From Hetaerina americana (taxonomy: Eukaryota > Arthropoda > Insecta > Odonata > Calopterygidae), in the NCBI GenBank assembly GCA_022747635.1, contig JAKTNV010000003.1:49891475-49955474 (forward strand): 64,000 nt of DNA. Reading direction: 5' to 3'. Below, in pieces: positions 24,978 through 36,562 of the stretch (position 1 is the stretch's first letter; each line of letters opens with the position of its first letter). A model generated the notes under the pieces. That model worked only from the letters and a program-made list of their open reading frames with translations, searched no databases and had not been told where the DNA came from. The position numbers and the translations under genes are program-made.

Positions 24978-25239
24978 ATTTTAATGATGCTTGCTTTTTT
25001 CGATACGACTCAGCCCAGAACAGCAGAATGACCATTAAAATATTGTAAAAGCATCGTATCGTCCATTTTAATTATATTTGTTTTTTTTGGACTCATATCA
25101 TCCAAGAATTGCAAAATAACCATTTAAATATCGAAAAAGTATCGTATCGTAGATTTTAATGATACTTGGTTTTTTGGATTCGTGTCAGCGCAGAATAGCA
25201 GAATAACCAATTAAAAACTTAAAAGTATCGTATCGTAGT
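24978..25239 (+). repeat. Three-unit tandem repeat inside the Helitron
   Basis: Three diverged units of about 87-88 bases start at 24978, 25065 and 25153. Each begins ATTTTAAT and ends AGTATCGTATCGTAG or a close form. A short run of ATCGTATC-like repeats follows to about 25275. Confidence 0.85.
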
Positions 25240-25275
25240 ATAGTATCATAATATCATATCGTATCGCATCATCGA

Positions 25276-27190
25276 AGATATTTCAACGTCGGAAGCAAGG
25301 CGACGCGGTTGTTGGTCATCCGGATATGGTTTCTTCTGATGCTCTTTGCCGTATTTATACAGTTCATCCGAAAAATGATGAATACTGTTACTGGACTATT
25401 TGAACATCGTAGGAATCTCTACGAACTGTAAATGGTTAAGTGTGCCCAATCGTGCTACACGTCAAGAGCTCAATTTGCTCGAAAACGATAATTATTGGGA
25501 CACGACAATAGCTGAAGCAACTATTTAAGCATCTCCAACTCAGATACACACATTATTTGCAATCATCCTTTCGACATGCTTCCCATCTAATCCACGTAAC
25601 CTGTGGAACAAATACAAGGATGACATACCAGAAGAAATTTTACATCGAATTCGTGTAAGTTCAAGAAATCTCGATATTGAGGTATATGAGGAGATGCATA
25701 ACCAGGCTTTGCTGTTGATTGAGGATATGTGTTACCTCATGTGCGGAAGTTTATTAGTGAAGTTAGAAATGCCAGCGCCAGATCGTGGAATGCACGACGC
25801 ATTTAATCAAGAATTGGAACGTGAATATGATCGACATGAATCAGACCAATAAGTTCAAACGAATGTATCCCTGCTGAACCCCCAACAGAAGGAAGTATAT
25901 GATACATTAATGAAGGAATTTGATGATGGAAATGGTAGCTTATTTTTCCTGGATGCCCCTGGTGGAACTGAGAAGACATTCCTCATATCATTGCTTTTGA
26001 ACACAATTCGTGCGAGATCGGACATTGCGGTAGCAGTTGTTTCTTCTGGCATGGCGGACACATCGTTGGAAGGATGCCGTGCGGCTCATTCAGCATTAAA
26101 AGTGCCGTAAAACCTACAAAATTCAGAACAAGGGACATGCAACATTTTGAAACAGTCCGCAATGGCCGAAATGTTTTTCAAATCAAGTATCTAAAATAAT
26201 ATGGGACGGGTGCACCATGGCGCACAAACGCGCATTAGAAGCACTTGACACAGCACAGATCGAAAGATCTGTGCAATGATCTGTCCAGATGCTTTGGTGG
26301 CGCAATGATTTTACTGTTTGGCGATTTCCGCCAAACACTGGCAGTCATTTCAAGGTCTACTGCTGCCGATGAAATAAACGCTTACCTCAAATCATCAAAT
26401 CTGTGGCGCTGTGTGAATAAATTTTAACTGACAACAAACATGAGAGTTACATTGCTGAACGCTCCGTCTGCTGTAGATTTCTCCAAGCAATTGTTGACTA
26501 TCGGTAATGGCCCTGTTCTTCCCGACGATTCGAGCGGATTGATTTCATTTCCTCGGAATTTTCACAATTTTGCTCCATTGAAAGATGAGCTCAACAACAA
26601 ACTGTTCCCGAACATCATTGATAACTACAAAAATCACAAATGATTGAGTGAGCGGGCAATTTTGGCGGCTAAGACGTGCATGACATAAAGTTTCTTTGGA
26701 ATTCGTTATTCAGAATGAAATCGTTGGAACTCTCCATTCATTCAAATCTATTGACAGTGTAACAAACGAAGACGAAGTCACCAACTATACATTTGACTTT
26801 TTTAACTCCTTGGATGTGCCGGGCTTACCACTGCACAATTTGCAGCTAGAGATAGGTTTGGTGGTCATGATGCTTCGGAACCTAAACCAACCAGAACTAT
26901 ACAATGGAACGCGTTAGGTGATAAAAAAAATTGATTATCTATGTGATTCAAGCGACTATACTCAAATGAAAGTTCAAAGATGAGGAAGTTCTCATTCCAG
27001 GGGTTTCCATGATCACAACCGATTTGTCCTTTGAGTTTAAACTAATTCAATTTCGAATTCGTCTTGCATTCGCGATGACGAATAATAAATCACAAGGCCA
27101 ATCGTTTAGTGTTTGTGGTCTGAATCTAGCAAACTCGTAATGTTCTCATGGTAAAGAGTACGTGACATGTTCGCGTGTTGGTAAACCATT
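25276..27190 (+). pseudogene. Helitron Pif1-like helicase, broken
   Basis: Recognisable pieces come in the usual order. Upstream is QGDAVVGHPDMVSSDALCR with YTVHPKNDE (about 25290-25380), then ASPTQIHTLFAIILSTCFPS and NPRNLWNKYKDDIPEEILH (about 25530-25660). Next come the Walker A region FFLDAPGGTEKTFLI (about 25946), Walker B with GDFRQTLAVI (about 26320), LPDDSSGLISFP (about 26515), FNSLDVPGLPLHNLQLEIG (about 26800) and the last motif MTNNKSQGQSFSVCGLNL (about 27077). The P-loop reads GGTEKT where the family has GGTGKT, a change in a key glycine. Stops separate most of the pieces, so no helicase can be made. Confidence 0.9.
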
Positions 27191-27439
27191 TAAACCATCC
27201 CCTTTATTTGCTCTTCCGCCTGATATATAAACAAAAAAATGTTGTACATCAGAAGGTGCTTGACTTAAGAGAATAAATCCGAATGTATGTAAGTATAGAT
27301 GTAATAAAAAAACGTCTTTCTGACAAGCTATTGTAATACTAAGTTTTGGAGTTTTATTGATTTTTTTCTTACATTATTATAACATGTAAAATATGATTAA
27401 AATCGGTACAGCCGTTCATGATTTATGAAAGGTGTAACT

Positions 27440-29463
27440 AAACTGTTCATTAATTGTAAGGCGGTCGATGTTCGCCTGGTCAGTTAGTTTAATATAAATG
27501 AAATAGACAAAAGCACGTTAATTTAACTCCACATTTATAATTCATTATATGCACTTGAAATCAGGAAGCACATGTTCTTTAATGCCATTTAGAACACAAA
27601 TGAACATGAGCCCCTTTATTGACACATGCGAGGTAGGTTTACAAGGACCTTAAAATAAGGAGATGGACATTCATTTTAGTGAGCTTAGCCAGCATACAAA
27701 CCAAGCTCCCAAAAGGCCTTTAACCAAATGGATTACTCTCTGAAAAAATATAGATGGATCACAGAAAAGAGTACCCTACTAGAGCCTGAAGCTAGGAAAA
27801 ACAGTGACTATAAATCCGATGGAATAGGAAGTGAATGTAAAGGTCAGCTACATAGCACATGCCGATAAATGACGTACCATTTGTAAAGAGCAATTGATAT
27901 ACTACTACAAGCAGAGTGGATAAGGATTGGTCTGTGCACCGTAAGAAGTTACTGTTAATCAAAATGGCCTTGCGACTATTTCAGTAGTTTCATCGAAAAA
28001 TACATCCTACTGAATCAACAACTTTAAAAATCAGAGACTTGCAGGCACCATACCATTTATATTCAAATCGGGAGCATGGCTGACATTCTAACTGTCGAAT
28101 GACTGATTGAATGCAATCTGCGGCTTACAATCTTTAACTGAATATTCGGGGCCATGTGCTTCATTGGGAAAGGGCCACTTAGGAAAATAATTCAGCGATA
28201 AAATGTTTTGAATGAAAAATAAATGGAAATGGGGAAGAACGGATGACTTAAATATCAAGATTAGAAGAGAGAGGAAAAACTACTCGCGAGCCCAAGCTAT
28301 TACGTCGGAGAAGGCGCTAATACGTTTAAATCTTACTTCCTACTGTTGACAATGTTTTAAAGATAAGCTTTAGATGAATGACTTATGCCACTACTATGCA
28401 TTACAGACATGGCGACACGAATATTCTTTTTTCATGGGACTACTTCCAAAATATAGGAAATGGCTATAAAAATTTACAAATACCATTTTAGGTTCTGAAA
28501 AAGGTATCATCGTATAGTTAGTTAAAAGAGCACGAATGTATGCGAATTTGAAACAGTCGCCCAAACCTTTCTTTTTAATGTACAGATATTGCAACACGCT
28601 GTTTCTTTTTACAAATGCCTCACATTTAATTAGAAGCGAGAATTTGATTCTCAACTAAGATAACTGCAATTCAAGAAAAATACGAAGAAAACATTCTTCG
28701 AAAAGAAAGACAAGTCACTCGGTTCGCGAAAAGGTGTTTTGGTGGAAGACGGATGGTCAAGCTTCCACTACAAAATATGGGAGGCGTGTCTCAGGGGATA
28801 AATGGCTTGAAGATAAATTAAAATTATTGGAAATACTATCTGCGCGAATTCACTTTGTGACACAGCGGAAATGATCCGAGCCTTGCACTAAATCAACATG
28901 CCGCAAAAACTGTAGCCAAAAGAATGTCGGACAGATGTAGGAACTTATTTCCCCCAAACAGTCTGCGATCATAAGTTTGATAGAATCATTAGCACATTGA
29001 AATATACCTCTATATAATAGCTTCCGAACATGAATCAACCGCCACCCGAGTATTTGCGAGCTGAGAAACTCCCTCGTACACGTTTTTATGAATGGCTTCC
29101 ATATTCGTGAATCAGCATTTCGATATTTATCATTAGTTGTAAATGACTCTGCTAGCCTTTTTCGTTCCGTATTATTGCTTGCTATTTTATTCTATCTTCT
29201 TTCATCACCCACGATTTTGCTACCTAGGTGGCATAAATGGATTGTACCTGAGTATTACTCTTCCCTTGCTTTATTTCACGTGCTACACTTTCTTCCTTGC
29301 ACTGAAATATCGCCTTCAAATATATTCGAAAAGATTCCAAATATTCCTATTTCCGATGTACCATAGGTCAGAGGATACAGCAAAATGAAAAATAATTGCA
29401 TATTGTCATGTCTATTTGGAAAAATTAGGGCTCATTTGGCGAAAATAAGATGTTGATAAATCT
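27440..29463. other. AT-rich intergenic DNA
   Basis: I see no gene or repeat. The plus frames at 29088-29388 are Phe/Leu/Tyr-rich and in two frames at once, so they are unlikely to be real. Confidence 0.5.
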
Positions 29464-30437
29464 AATCATACATGCTTTATTCTATATAATTGAGAAGCCT
29501 TACACTTGAAATTAGAATTTAGCATCAAAAGAGATAAGGTGAACGAATATGTTAAAATGCTTCCGTTCGCAGATGACATCGCCTTAGTGGTAGAAACGTG
29601 ACAGGACCTGCAAGTAACTCTGAATTCTACGGAACAATTCTTTCGGGAAGATAATCTGAGCATCAAGAAGAAGAAAAATTAAAATCCGTGTTTATGGAAG
29701 AAGGAAGATGAAAGATATCACAATTCGAAGAAAGCAACTAGAGCAAGTGGAATCCATCATTCACCTGGGCAGCCGTAAAACTAGGAATGGAAGAAGTTTA
29801 ACGGAGATGAAGTGAAAAATAAAAGCGGAGAATAGAAGCCTTTTAATTGAAGAAAATGCTGAAGAATAAATGCACAGGCAGTGAGGGAGTGAGGAAGTAT
29901 GTTTAGTAAAAGTAGAAGAGGGTAGGACCATTTAGAGAATGCTATTACAAATATGAACTAGGGGGATCGGGATGGTGCGCTGGCTGACGCACAGGCTTCT
30001 CAACGATAGGGCCCAGGTTCAAATCCTGGAGACAATTATTTTGCAGTGGTAACTCGATCCCTATTAGAGGTCTTTGTAAAGAACACTTTGAGTGGGTGCG
30101 ACGTCCACCGGAGGGGACATTAAACTGCGGACCCCTTGGCGCCTTTCGACAAGAGTAAGCTAATGCCGACGCCGGGTTTCACTCCTCCCTTCCTTTCCCA
30201 TCCATACCTAATGACGCAAATGACCTTATCTGTCGGTCGCCTGCCGAAAAAACCACTACAATAAAAACTGGATGGATTGGACACACCTATGAGGCACAAT
30301 AACAAGAGATAGCTAAATAGGACAAGTTAAGAAGGATGAAATTTCGAAAAGTTACCCAGGGGTGAAGGAATCGACACTAAATAGAGAAGAATGGAGAGTT
30401 GCAGTAAACCAATGTTATGATTAAGGTGGTGATGATT
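29464..30437 (+). mobile_element. LINE (non-LTR retrotransposon) fragment, 3-prime part, split by a SINE
   Basis: The reverse transcriptase palm motif is readable as LPFADDIALVVET at about 29561, followed by DNLSIKKKK. Further on are pieces resembling the thumb and the region after it (KMLKNKC, RKYV). A family A SINE then interrupts at 29962. Beyond it the same LINE resumes with NWMDWTHL and ends with STLNREEWRVAVNQC at about 30415, the typical end of such ORFs. Frameshifts and stops are many. The 5-prime part (endonuclease and fingers) is absent, as expected from incomplete reverse transcription. I do not assign a clade. Confidence 0.8.
29962..30260 (+). repeat. SINE family A, copy 2, nested in the LINE
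   Basis: It begins GGGGATCGGGATGGTGCG, has box B GGTTCAAATCCTGG near 30014, the body GACATTAAACTGCGGACCCC and the 3-prime part TATCTGTCGGTCGCCTGCC, and ends near CACTACA. Target duplications are not clear, so this copy is probably older than copies 1 and 3. LINE sequence continues on both sides. Confidence 0.88.
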
Positions 30438-33400
30438 TTATAAATGTATATGTTATAATAACTAAAATACATATGCTCTTTATTTAAATGTGAGTGAATG
30501 TAACATATTATTTAAACATTTTTTTTCAATTTTATAGCAATTACCTGAGTTGCAAGCCGTTAGTTACGGAAAAATGTACAAACCCCTTTCCCTCTCCCTC
30601 CTGAAATCTACGGAACATCGAAATTCACACACAATTACCCTACCATAGATATGTAAGTAATTAAGCTTCATGGATCATGTTGCTTGACACTGCAAAATCT
30701 GTGCTCACTACCTAAAAATCTGACCTAGTGATATATGTATCCCAAAAATACGCTACAACAGTGGGTAACTTTGATACTGGGGAAGGATCCGTTTTTATCG
30801 ACGTTCACAACTCTGCCTGCACATGGGAAGCAAGACGGAGAAAACTGGCGATACGCAAGTTAAAAATACACCCCCTAGAGTGCATCTACTCGCTCGATTA
30901 GCCTATACCGCTCGCCATCGAGCTCCGCATGGTGTCTTGGACCGAAACTTAGAATCCTATTTGCATCAGAGCGACTAGCCACTGCGACGATTCCATTTCT
31001 TTCCCCAAACAAACAAAAACACTCTAAATAAATCTTAAACACACCATGTGCTCTTTACTTCCCGCTTCATCTCACTCGGTCTATCCGGACGCTTCCATTT
31101 CCAAAGAATTCCGCGAAAAAAGTTTCCAGGTCAAACTTTTTCAACTCCGGTACATGCTAGCGCTCTTTCGAAAGTAAATGATGAGATAAATACTAGGGGA
31201 AGGGAGGAAAAGGATAGAGACAAAAGAAAGTATTAAAAAGTTATTTTGAGGTTGGAGAAAAAAATTCAAAAAATCTTTCAGCGACAGCATAAATCTTATA
31301 GGACAACTTCCCTTTTACATGCATTTCATTCGATTTTCACTTTTCCAAGGTAAATACACCCTTTTGCATTCTATAATTATGCTTTAAAAATGGTCTATAA
31401 GAGTAAAGTTGAGCACATTTTATTTTCTATGATATAATTAAGTTTATTGTAGCAGTAAATACAAAATTGGATAAAAAGGTGCTTATATAATGACAAAATT
31501 GTCCACCCACCATCCGACTGTTGATTTCTTATTATTAGGTCAACTATTTAGATTTATATTGAATTGTTATGATGAAAGCCTACTCTAATGGAAACATCCT
31601 GGTGAACCGTAAATGTCAAACAAATTTGTATAATAAATAACTCTGAATACATCTAATTCATTAACCTTACCTAATACCGAATAGCAAATGTTTATCCACA
31701 ATCTGAGGTGGCGACATAGATTTGGCTGAAATACTAGAGATTAAGAATCTATATGAAAACATTATTCCCATGAAGGCATTGAAAAAGTTAGCATATACGA
31801 GTAAATCGTACCATTAAATCTAAAGCACTGTTACCAAGATAAACACTGAGTATGTAATTATACGCCTTGAACGTTTTGGGCGATATTTCCATGGAGGATG
31901 CTTAAGAAATTTTGTTACAGTTGCATTTTCAACTGCAATATTTACCTAATTAAATACAAAACATTTGAATTGTGGAAGGGTTAATGGTGTGGGAAAGAAA
32001 ATTTTATATTCGGCCATTACTACGCAATAAATCTTAGCGTTAGCAATAAAACTAGACTCAATTTGACTTTTGATATGTTTCTTTGCAGAGTAATAGCCAT
32101 ATAACATGAAATCCCAGCCACTAGTGCTAAGAAAGCTTCTTCACAATAAAGCGGAGGTCGTGGGTGATTTCGAGCAAAAGCGCGGGTTTAAATGCATCAA
32201 TTTCTAATGGTCCATCAAACAATTATACACGTGCAATAGCAAACATGTTTTCTCATCAAATAAAAGCAGCATTAGTAGTTTAAATACATAGCTTGGACGA
32301 CGGAGGAAGTACGGCTCAGTCCCATTCTCAACGTAATTTTCACCTGTCCACCACAGCACTTCATTTGCGAGTGACATTTCCTCCCTCGTGAGCCTGCATT
32401 CCATTTGGAAGTTTAATATGGAAGATCGATCGTCCTGCGCGGATTTGGCCTAACGTCATCTCATCCAAGCACATAAACATTTTTGAGTCCACCATTTAGT
32501 ATCACTATTGATTGAGACATAATATATCAAGATAAACACTTTTTTTCTCGTTTAGCGTGACACGATGAAAAATAACGCTGAGATTATGATTTAATCATTA
32601 GATTGATACTCCAAAAGAATTATCCTCATAAAATAAATTTTCTTTATCATCCCAATGGTATTTGCAGATCCTCCAATTTTTCATGTAAATATTGACACTT
32701 CACTGCGCGGTTAAATAATGGCTTCAAATTCTTAGATAAGATACTCGCTCTCGAATTTCATCGAACGATTAAAAAGCGATCCATTTTTCAGACAACATGG
32801 ATAAACTCTTAATGAAAGAGATGTACCATGGTAAAAAGTCAAAAGTACATCATCGAAGATCCCATTGCAACACAAAACGACACAAGGTTGGCAACCATGA
32901 CTCAAACACAAGATACGAGCCGTCAGACTCAGGTTAGCTCCCTGGCGCATTACTCTACGGATGAGCACGTCGGCTAAATGGCTGGATGGATTAGCACGTA
33001 CTCCGGATAACCAAATAAATTTCAAACCGTTCGTATGAAATGAGTACAAACCGGATAAATTTCGTTATATTACCCGTATTATTGCTCACCCTAGTAATAA
33101 AGCCAAAGTTGCTATTAATTGACATTCGTTATTTTTAGTATCTATTTCAAACACAACCGAAAACTCATGCGACTACCACCCCTTTAACCGCATTCCTTAT
33201 TTTTTTTAGCAATCTATGCGCCATAATCATAAAGCTTAAGCTTATGCTTCCAACGACTGCGATCAAAGAATTAAAAATGAAAATTTTATAAAAACTTTCT
33301 CCAAAAGTAATTCAAGGGATCTTATAATTAATTAAGATATCTGTCAGTCCGTCCATCAATGTGTTAAGGGATTTTAATGAAATGAATACTCTGGTCATGA

Positions 33401-34009
33401 ACACTAAAAGAAAGTTTTAACTGAAACAACCCTAAATTCGAAAAGCAGAAATTATTTTCCGAGAAATATATAAAGATATAATAATATTTTGGGATAATAT
33501 TTTTACAAGAAAATTATAATTATCGTGAATCATTTCTTTTTTTTACTTTAACATCTACAAAATGCACTATAAGCTGCCGCAAGGATGTGTTGGGTGATGA
33601 TAGGACACCAGCTCTTTTACACTTACATTCTCATTCATGCATTATATGGATGATTATTCACTTGGTTGCTGAGATTAGTTATTTAGTGAGGGAACTTAAG
33701 TACACGTTGTGGTACCAATAAATTTTAGTAAAGGCAACCAAAATATTATGTCAAATCATCACGATTCCCATTACAAATGCTCAAGTACGCAACAAAAATG
33801 GATTGAAAACCGTAGCAGTGCGCTTGCCTCCATTGCCAGCAATGGAATACATAATTGCTTAAAAGTATAGCAACTAGGAGTAGAATGTATCAAAATAAAT
33901 TTACCCATAGGGCGTCCGCTGAAGGATTAATACGAATAGGAGAAAGAGTAGACTAACCAAGACTATTAAATTAAATGCTCAACGATTAAGAGGATAAATT
34001 AAAGAAGGG
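30438..34009. other. AT-rich intergenic DNA
   Basis: I see no gene. A slightly GC-richer patch lies at 30780-31000. The minus frames at 32204-32404 and 32732-33049 have mixed composition but match nothing I know. Confidence 0.5.
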
Positions 34010-34283
34010 AAGATAAAAAATTTCCGGGATTTCTTCCGCGTGGCTCCAATTTTTATTACGACAGTTCCGCCGACGTTGCAGTCGTCGTCTTCGAGTCAGA
34101 AGTGGTTGATACTTGTTTTCGTCCGTCTTATGTTAGTTTTCCGTCTGAGGGAATAACCTATATAAGACTGGCGAAAATAAGCATCAACCACTTCTGACTT
34201 GGACACGCAAACTGCAACGCCGGCGAAACTGTCGTCCTAGAAAAAGGGCCCCAGGGGAAGAAATCTCGGAAGATTTGGATCTT
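34010..34283. repeat. Palindromic (fold-back) element 2
   Basis: Two inverted arms of about 120 bases, roughly 80 percent identical, surround a centre at about 34145. The shared segments include GATTTCTTCC, ACGACAGTT, GTTGCAGT and TCAGAAGTGGTTGAT (left arm, with the partner ATCAACCACTTCTGA on the right). Reading outward, the right arm has CTGCAACG, then CGGCGAAACTGTCGTCC (about 34221). The left arm, on the minus strand, has CGAAGACGACGACTGCAACG and CGGCGGAACTGTCG. These resemble a decayed hammerhead region (GAAGA, CGACG/CGTCG stem, GAAAC). No ORF is present. Confidence 0.8.
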
Positions 34284-35253
34284 TAATCGCTACACCCCAC
34301 GAAAACCTTCACAGCAGTAAATTAATAAGATTTGATATACGTGTTTTCCCACTATAGAAAGAGGAAATAATGTGACAGGGATTGGAATTAGACAGTAGGA
34401 AAAGATGATGATGCTTCAAAATAATGTAAATGCGTGGTATTTGAAACATTGCTAATTCGTGGAGGTCGTTTTGTTTAATGAAATTAAATGTGTACAAGCA
34501 ATTTGATAATTTATCATTAATTTTTGACTATACATTGGTTATCAGCCAGACGGATTCTTACTAAATTTACTGTTAATGATTTAAAAATTCAGATTACATT
34601 TAGAAACGCTAACTTGAGAGTAATATTGACAACTTGAATATCTATTCTCCGATTAAGACTACGAAACGTAGCATTTATATTACCAAGCGTGGCTTACATA
34701 TTATCAACGAATTTCTGAACTGCAATATGATAAAACAATCAATAAGCAAGAAAATTCTTAAATTATTTATGCCACGAATTACAGACTATGACTCGACAAA
34801 GATTTCAAATACAACTGAACAAAACTCTTACCTAAGAGTGAATTATTTCATTATATCAACGTACGTTTCTTTATAAAATATTCCGCTAAAATAAAGTTAA
34901 TAAGGAAATGACATCCGAGACAGAAAGCAATTTCGCGGTATCTTGTATTTCGAAGGTAAAAATAAATGAACGAAAACCAAACACATTGCTGCAGCATGGA
35001 ATTTCAATTGGCGCCCATACGCCCTTTCCGAAATACAGAAACTGCCAAAATTGAAATTACAGGGAAATTGTTAATCAATGTACCGAACGTTGCCAAGGTC
35101 ATTTTCGTCGATTGAATGATACCCGATGGAAAACGAAAACTCTATTTATCAACCAAACGTTATTGAGCGACAAAGAGTCACAGCAACTTGTGGATGGGCC
35201 TCCATCTGACAAACGAATCACATTGCACATATCAGTTATCAATAATCGTTAAG
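34284..35253. other. AT-rich intergenic DNA
   Basis: Nothing is recognisable apart from a short imperfect inverted repeat near 35000-35060. Confidence 0.45.
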
Positions 35254-35266
35254 CACTTTCGATGGA

Positions 35267-35573
35267 GTAGTAGTAGTTTTAAGGGGAGGCGACCGACTGC
35301 TAAGGTCATTTGCGCCATAGGGGATGGACAGGAAAGGATGAAGGGTGGAGAGAAACCCGGCGTCGGCATTAGCCTGCTCTTTACGAAAGGCGCCAAAGGG
35401 TCCGCAGTTTAACGTCCCATCCGACGGACGGCGTACTCACTCAAAGTGCCCTCCACAAAGCACCTCAAGTAGGGATCGAGATACCTCTGAAAAATATTCA
35501 ACACCGCCGGGATTTGAACCCGCGCCCTCAGGGTGGGAAGCCAGTACGTTAGCCCCCGCACCATCTCGATCCC
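35267..35573 (-). repeat. SINE family A, copy 3, with perfect target duplication
   Basis: It reads on the minus strand from GGGGATCGAGATGGTGCG (35573) through box B GGTTCAAATCCCGG (about 35509-35522) to a tail ending ACTACTACTAC at 35267. The 13-base target duplication CACTTTCGATGGA lies at 35254-35266 and 35574-35586 with no mismatch. This fixes both ends of the family and shows a comparatively recent insertion. Confidence 0.97.
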
Positions 35574-35586
35574 CACTTTCGATGGA

Positions 35587-36300
35587 ATATTACTAATTGG
35601 ATTAGAGCGTAAACGAAAAAAAATTTCGCGAAAAGATACTGACAACTTTTGAAAGTCCAATACCCGAATCAACACTTCAATTTTGCCAAATTAAGCCAAC
35701 CCTGAATTATATACTTGATTTGTAATGGCCAATTCTTCTCTCTTAAGTTTAAATGTATTCGATATGCGTCCGTTGCGCATATTTGCATGTGCAACCGAAA
35801 TTGAGATGGGGGCCAGAAACATCCTCATTATCTTTGACTTACCAATACAGTTTTCGATTTTACATCACTCGAGAAACCTTGAGTAAGCTGGCAATTGCCG
35901 AAAAACGAGAGGATGAAAGGAGATAAATGGGCTCTTGGGGTTCATGACTCAGGAAGGGAGGAGAATGTGCGGAATTAAGATGAAGATAGAAAAATAATTG
36001 GCATGCTGTAGAAAAAACACGCGGCGATGGGCGGAGAGCGCACGGGGGCTGCGGGAAATAAATGGAGGTCGAGAGGAAGCGTGCAAGGAGGAAGTGGAAG
36101 AAAAAGGGGGAGGGCTCATGGCGGGGGCTGGTTAAGTCCCACCCGCAGTCTAGGTCTAACATAAATTTTAACTCGGATACCACCGCGCCGTTTAATTTTC
36201 ATCTAAATACTATTTCTTTATACCCTCAAGAGTATGCAATATTCCAGTTTCATGTAGAAGTAAATACCATTTGCTACCTCTATGCAACAATTTCAGAGGG
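35587..36300. other. Intergenic DNA
   Basis: AT-rich, with a purine-rich patch at about 35900-36130. The stretch at 36150-36300 may be the body of the tRNA-derived element next to it. Confidence 0.4.
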
Positions 36301-36305
36301 TAAAA

Positions 36306-36390
36306 ATCATTCGACTTGACTGGGACTCGAACCCAGATTCCTCAATATCCGGTCGAGTGCTTTAGCCACTTAAGCTACCGAGGCGTCCTC
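36306..36390 (-). repeat. tRNA-like sequence, probably a SINE head
   Basis: On the minus strand there is a good tRNA-like core. It has a D-arm with box A (TAGCTTAAGTGGCTAAAGC), a 5-bp anticodon stem CTCGA/TTGAG around the loop CCGGATA (anticodon position GGA, which would be serine), and a perfect T-arm CTGGGTTCGAGTCCCAG. The acceptor stem does not pair, so a functional tRNA gene is unlikely. TTTCAGAGG (36292-36300) on the left and CCTCTGAAA on the right are inverted, not direct, so they are not a target duplication. It is best read as a SINE head or tRNA pseudogene. Confidence 0.6.
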
Positions 36391-36520
36391 TGAAACTCTG
36401 AAATTTTGGGGCTTTTTTTTTTAAAGGAACTAGATGTTGTGACGAAATACCGTACATACAATGTCAGGCATTTGGAATTTTTCATTTGCTACCTTATTAA
36501 CCAATTTTCCATCATCTATA

Positions 36521-36562
36521 TAAAAAACCATAAATACAGCAATCAACCCGAAGGTCGGTTTT
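36521..36562 (-). repeat. Tail fragment of SINE family B
   Basis: The sequence AAAAACCATAAATACAGCAATC with AACCCGAAGGTCGGTTTTA matches the 3-prime end of family B at 54341-54380 and, in reverse, 39600-39640. Only the tail is present. Confidence 0.65.

Larger units (their letters stand above)
24943..27439 (+). mobile_element. Decayed Helitron (rolling-circle transposon)
   Basis: A Pif1-like helicase of the kind found in autonomous Helitrons runs through 25270-27190 with many stops and frameshifts. The HUH replication-initiator domain that normally precedes it is not present, so this copy is deleted at the N-terminal side. The outer limits are set by a pair of inverted sequences of about 43 bases: GTTACCCTATTTATAACTCA at 24943 and its partner ending at 27439. 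Both share the segment GACTGCACCGATTTTAAT or GGCTGTACCGATTTTAAT. Classical Helitrons end in TC and CTRR with a hairpin, and I do not see those clearly. The limits are therefore inferred. Confidence 0.75.

Noticed and set aside
29088..29388. Overlapping plus-strand frames of 81 and 92 residues, one resembling a membrane protein
   Set aside because: Both frames are equally hydrophobic, as AT-rich DNA produces. No recognisable family.
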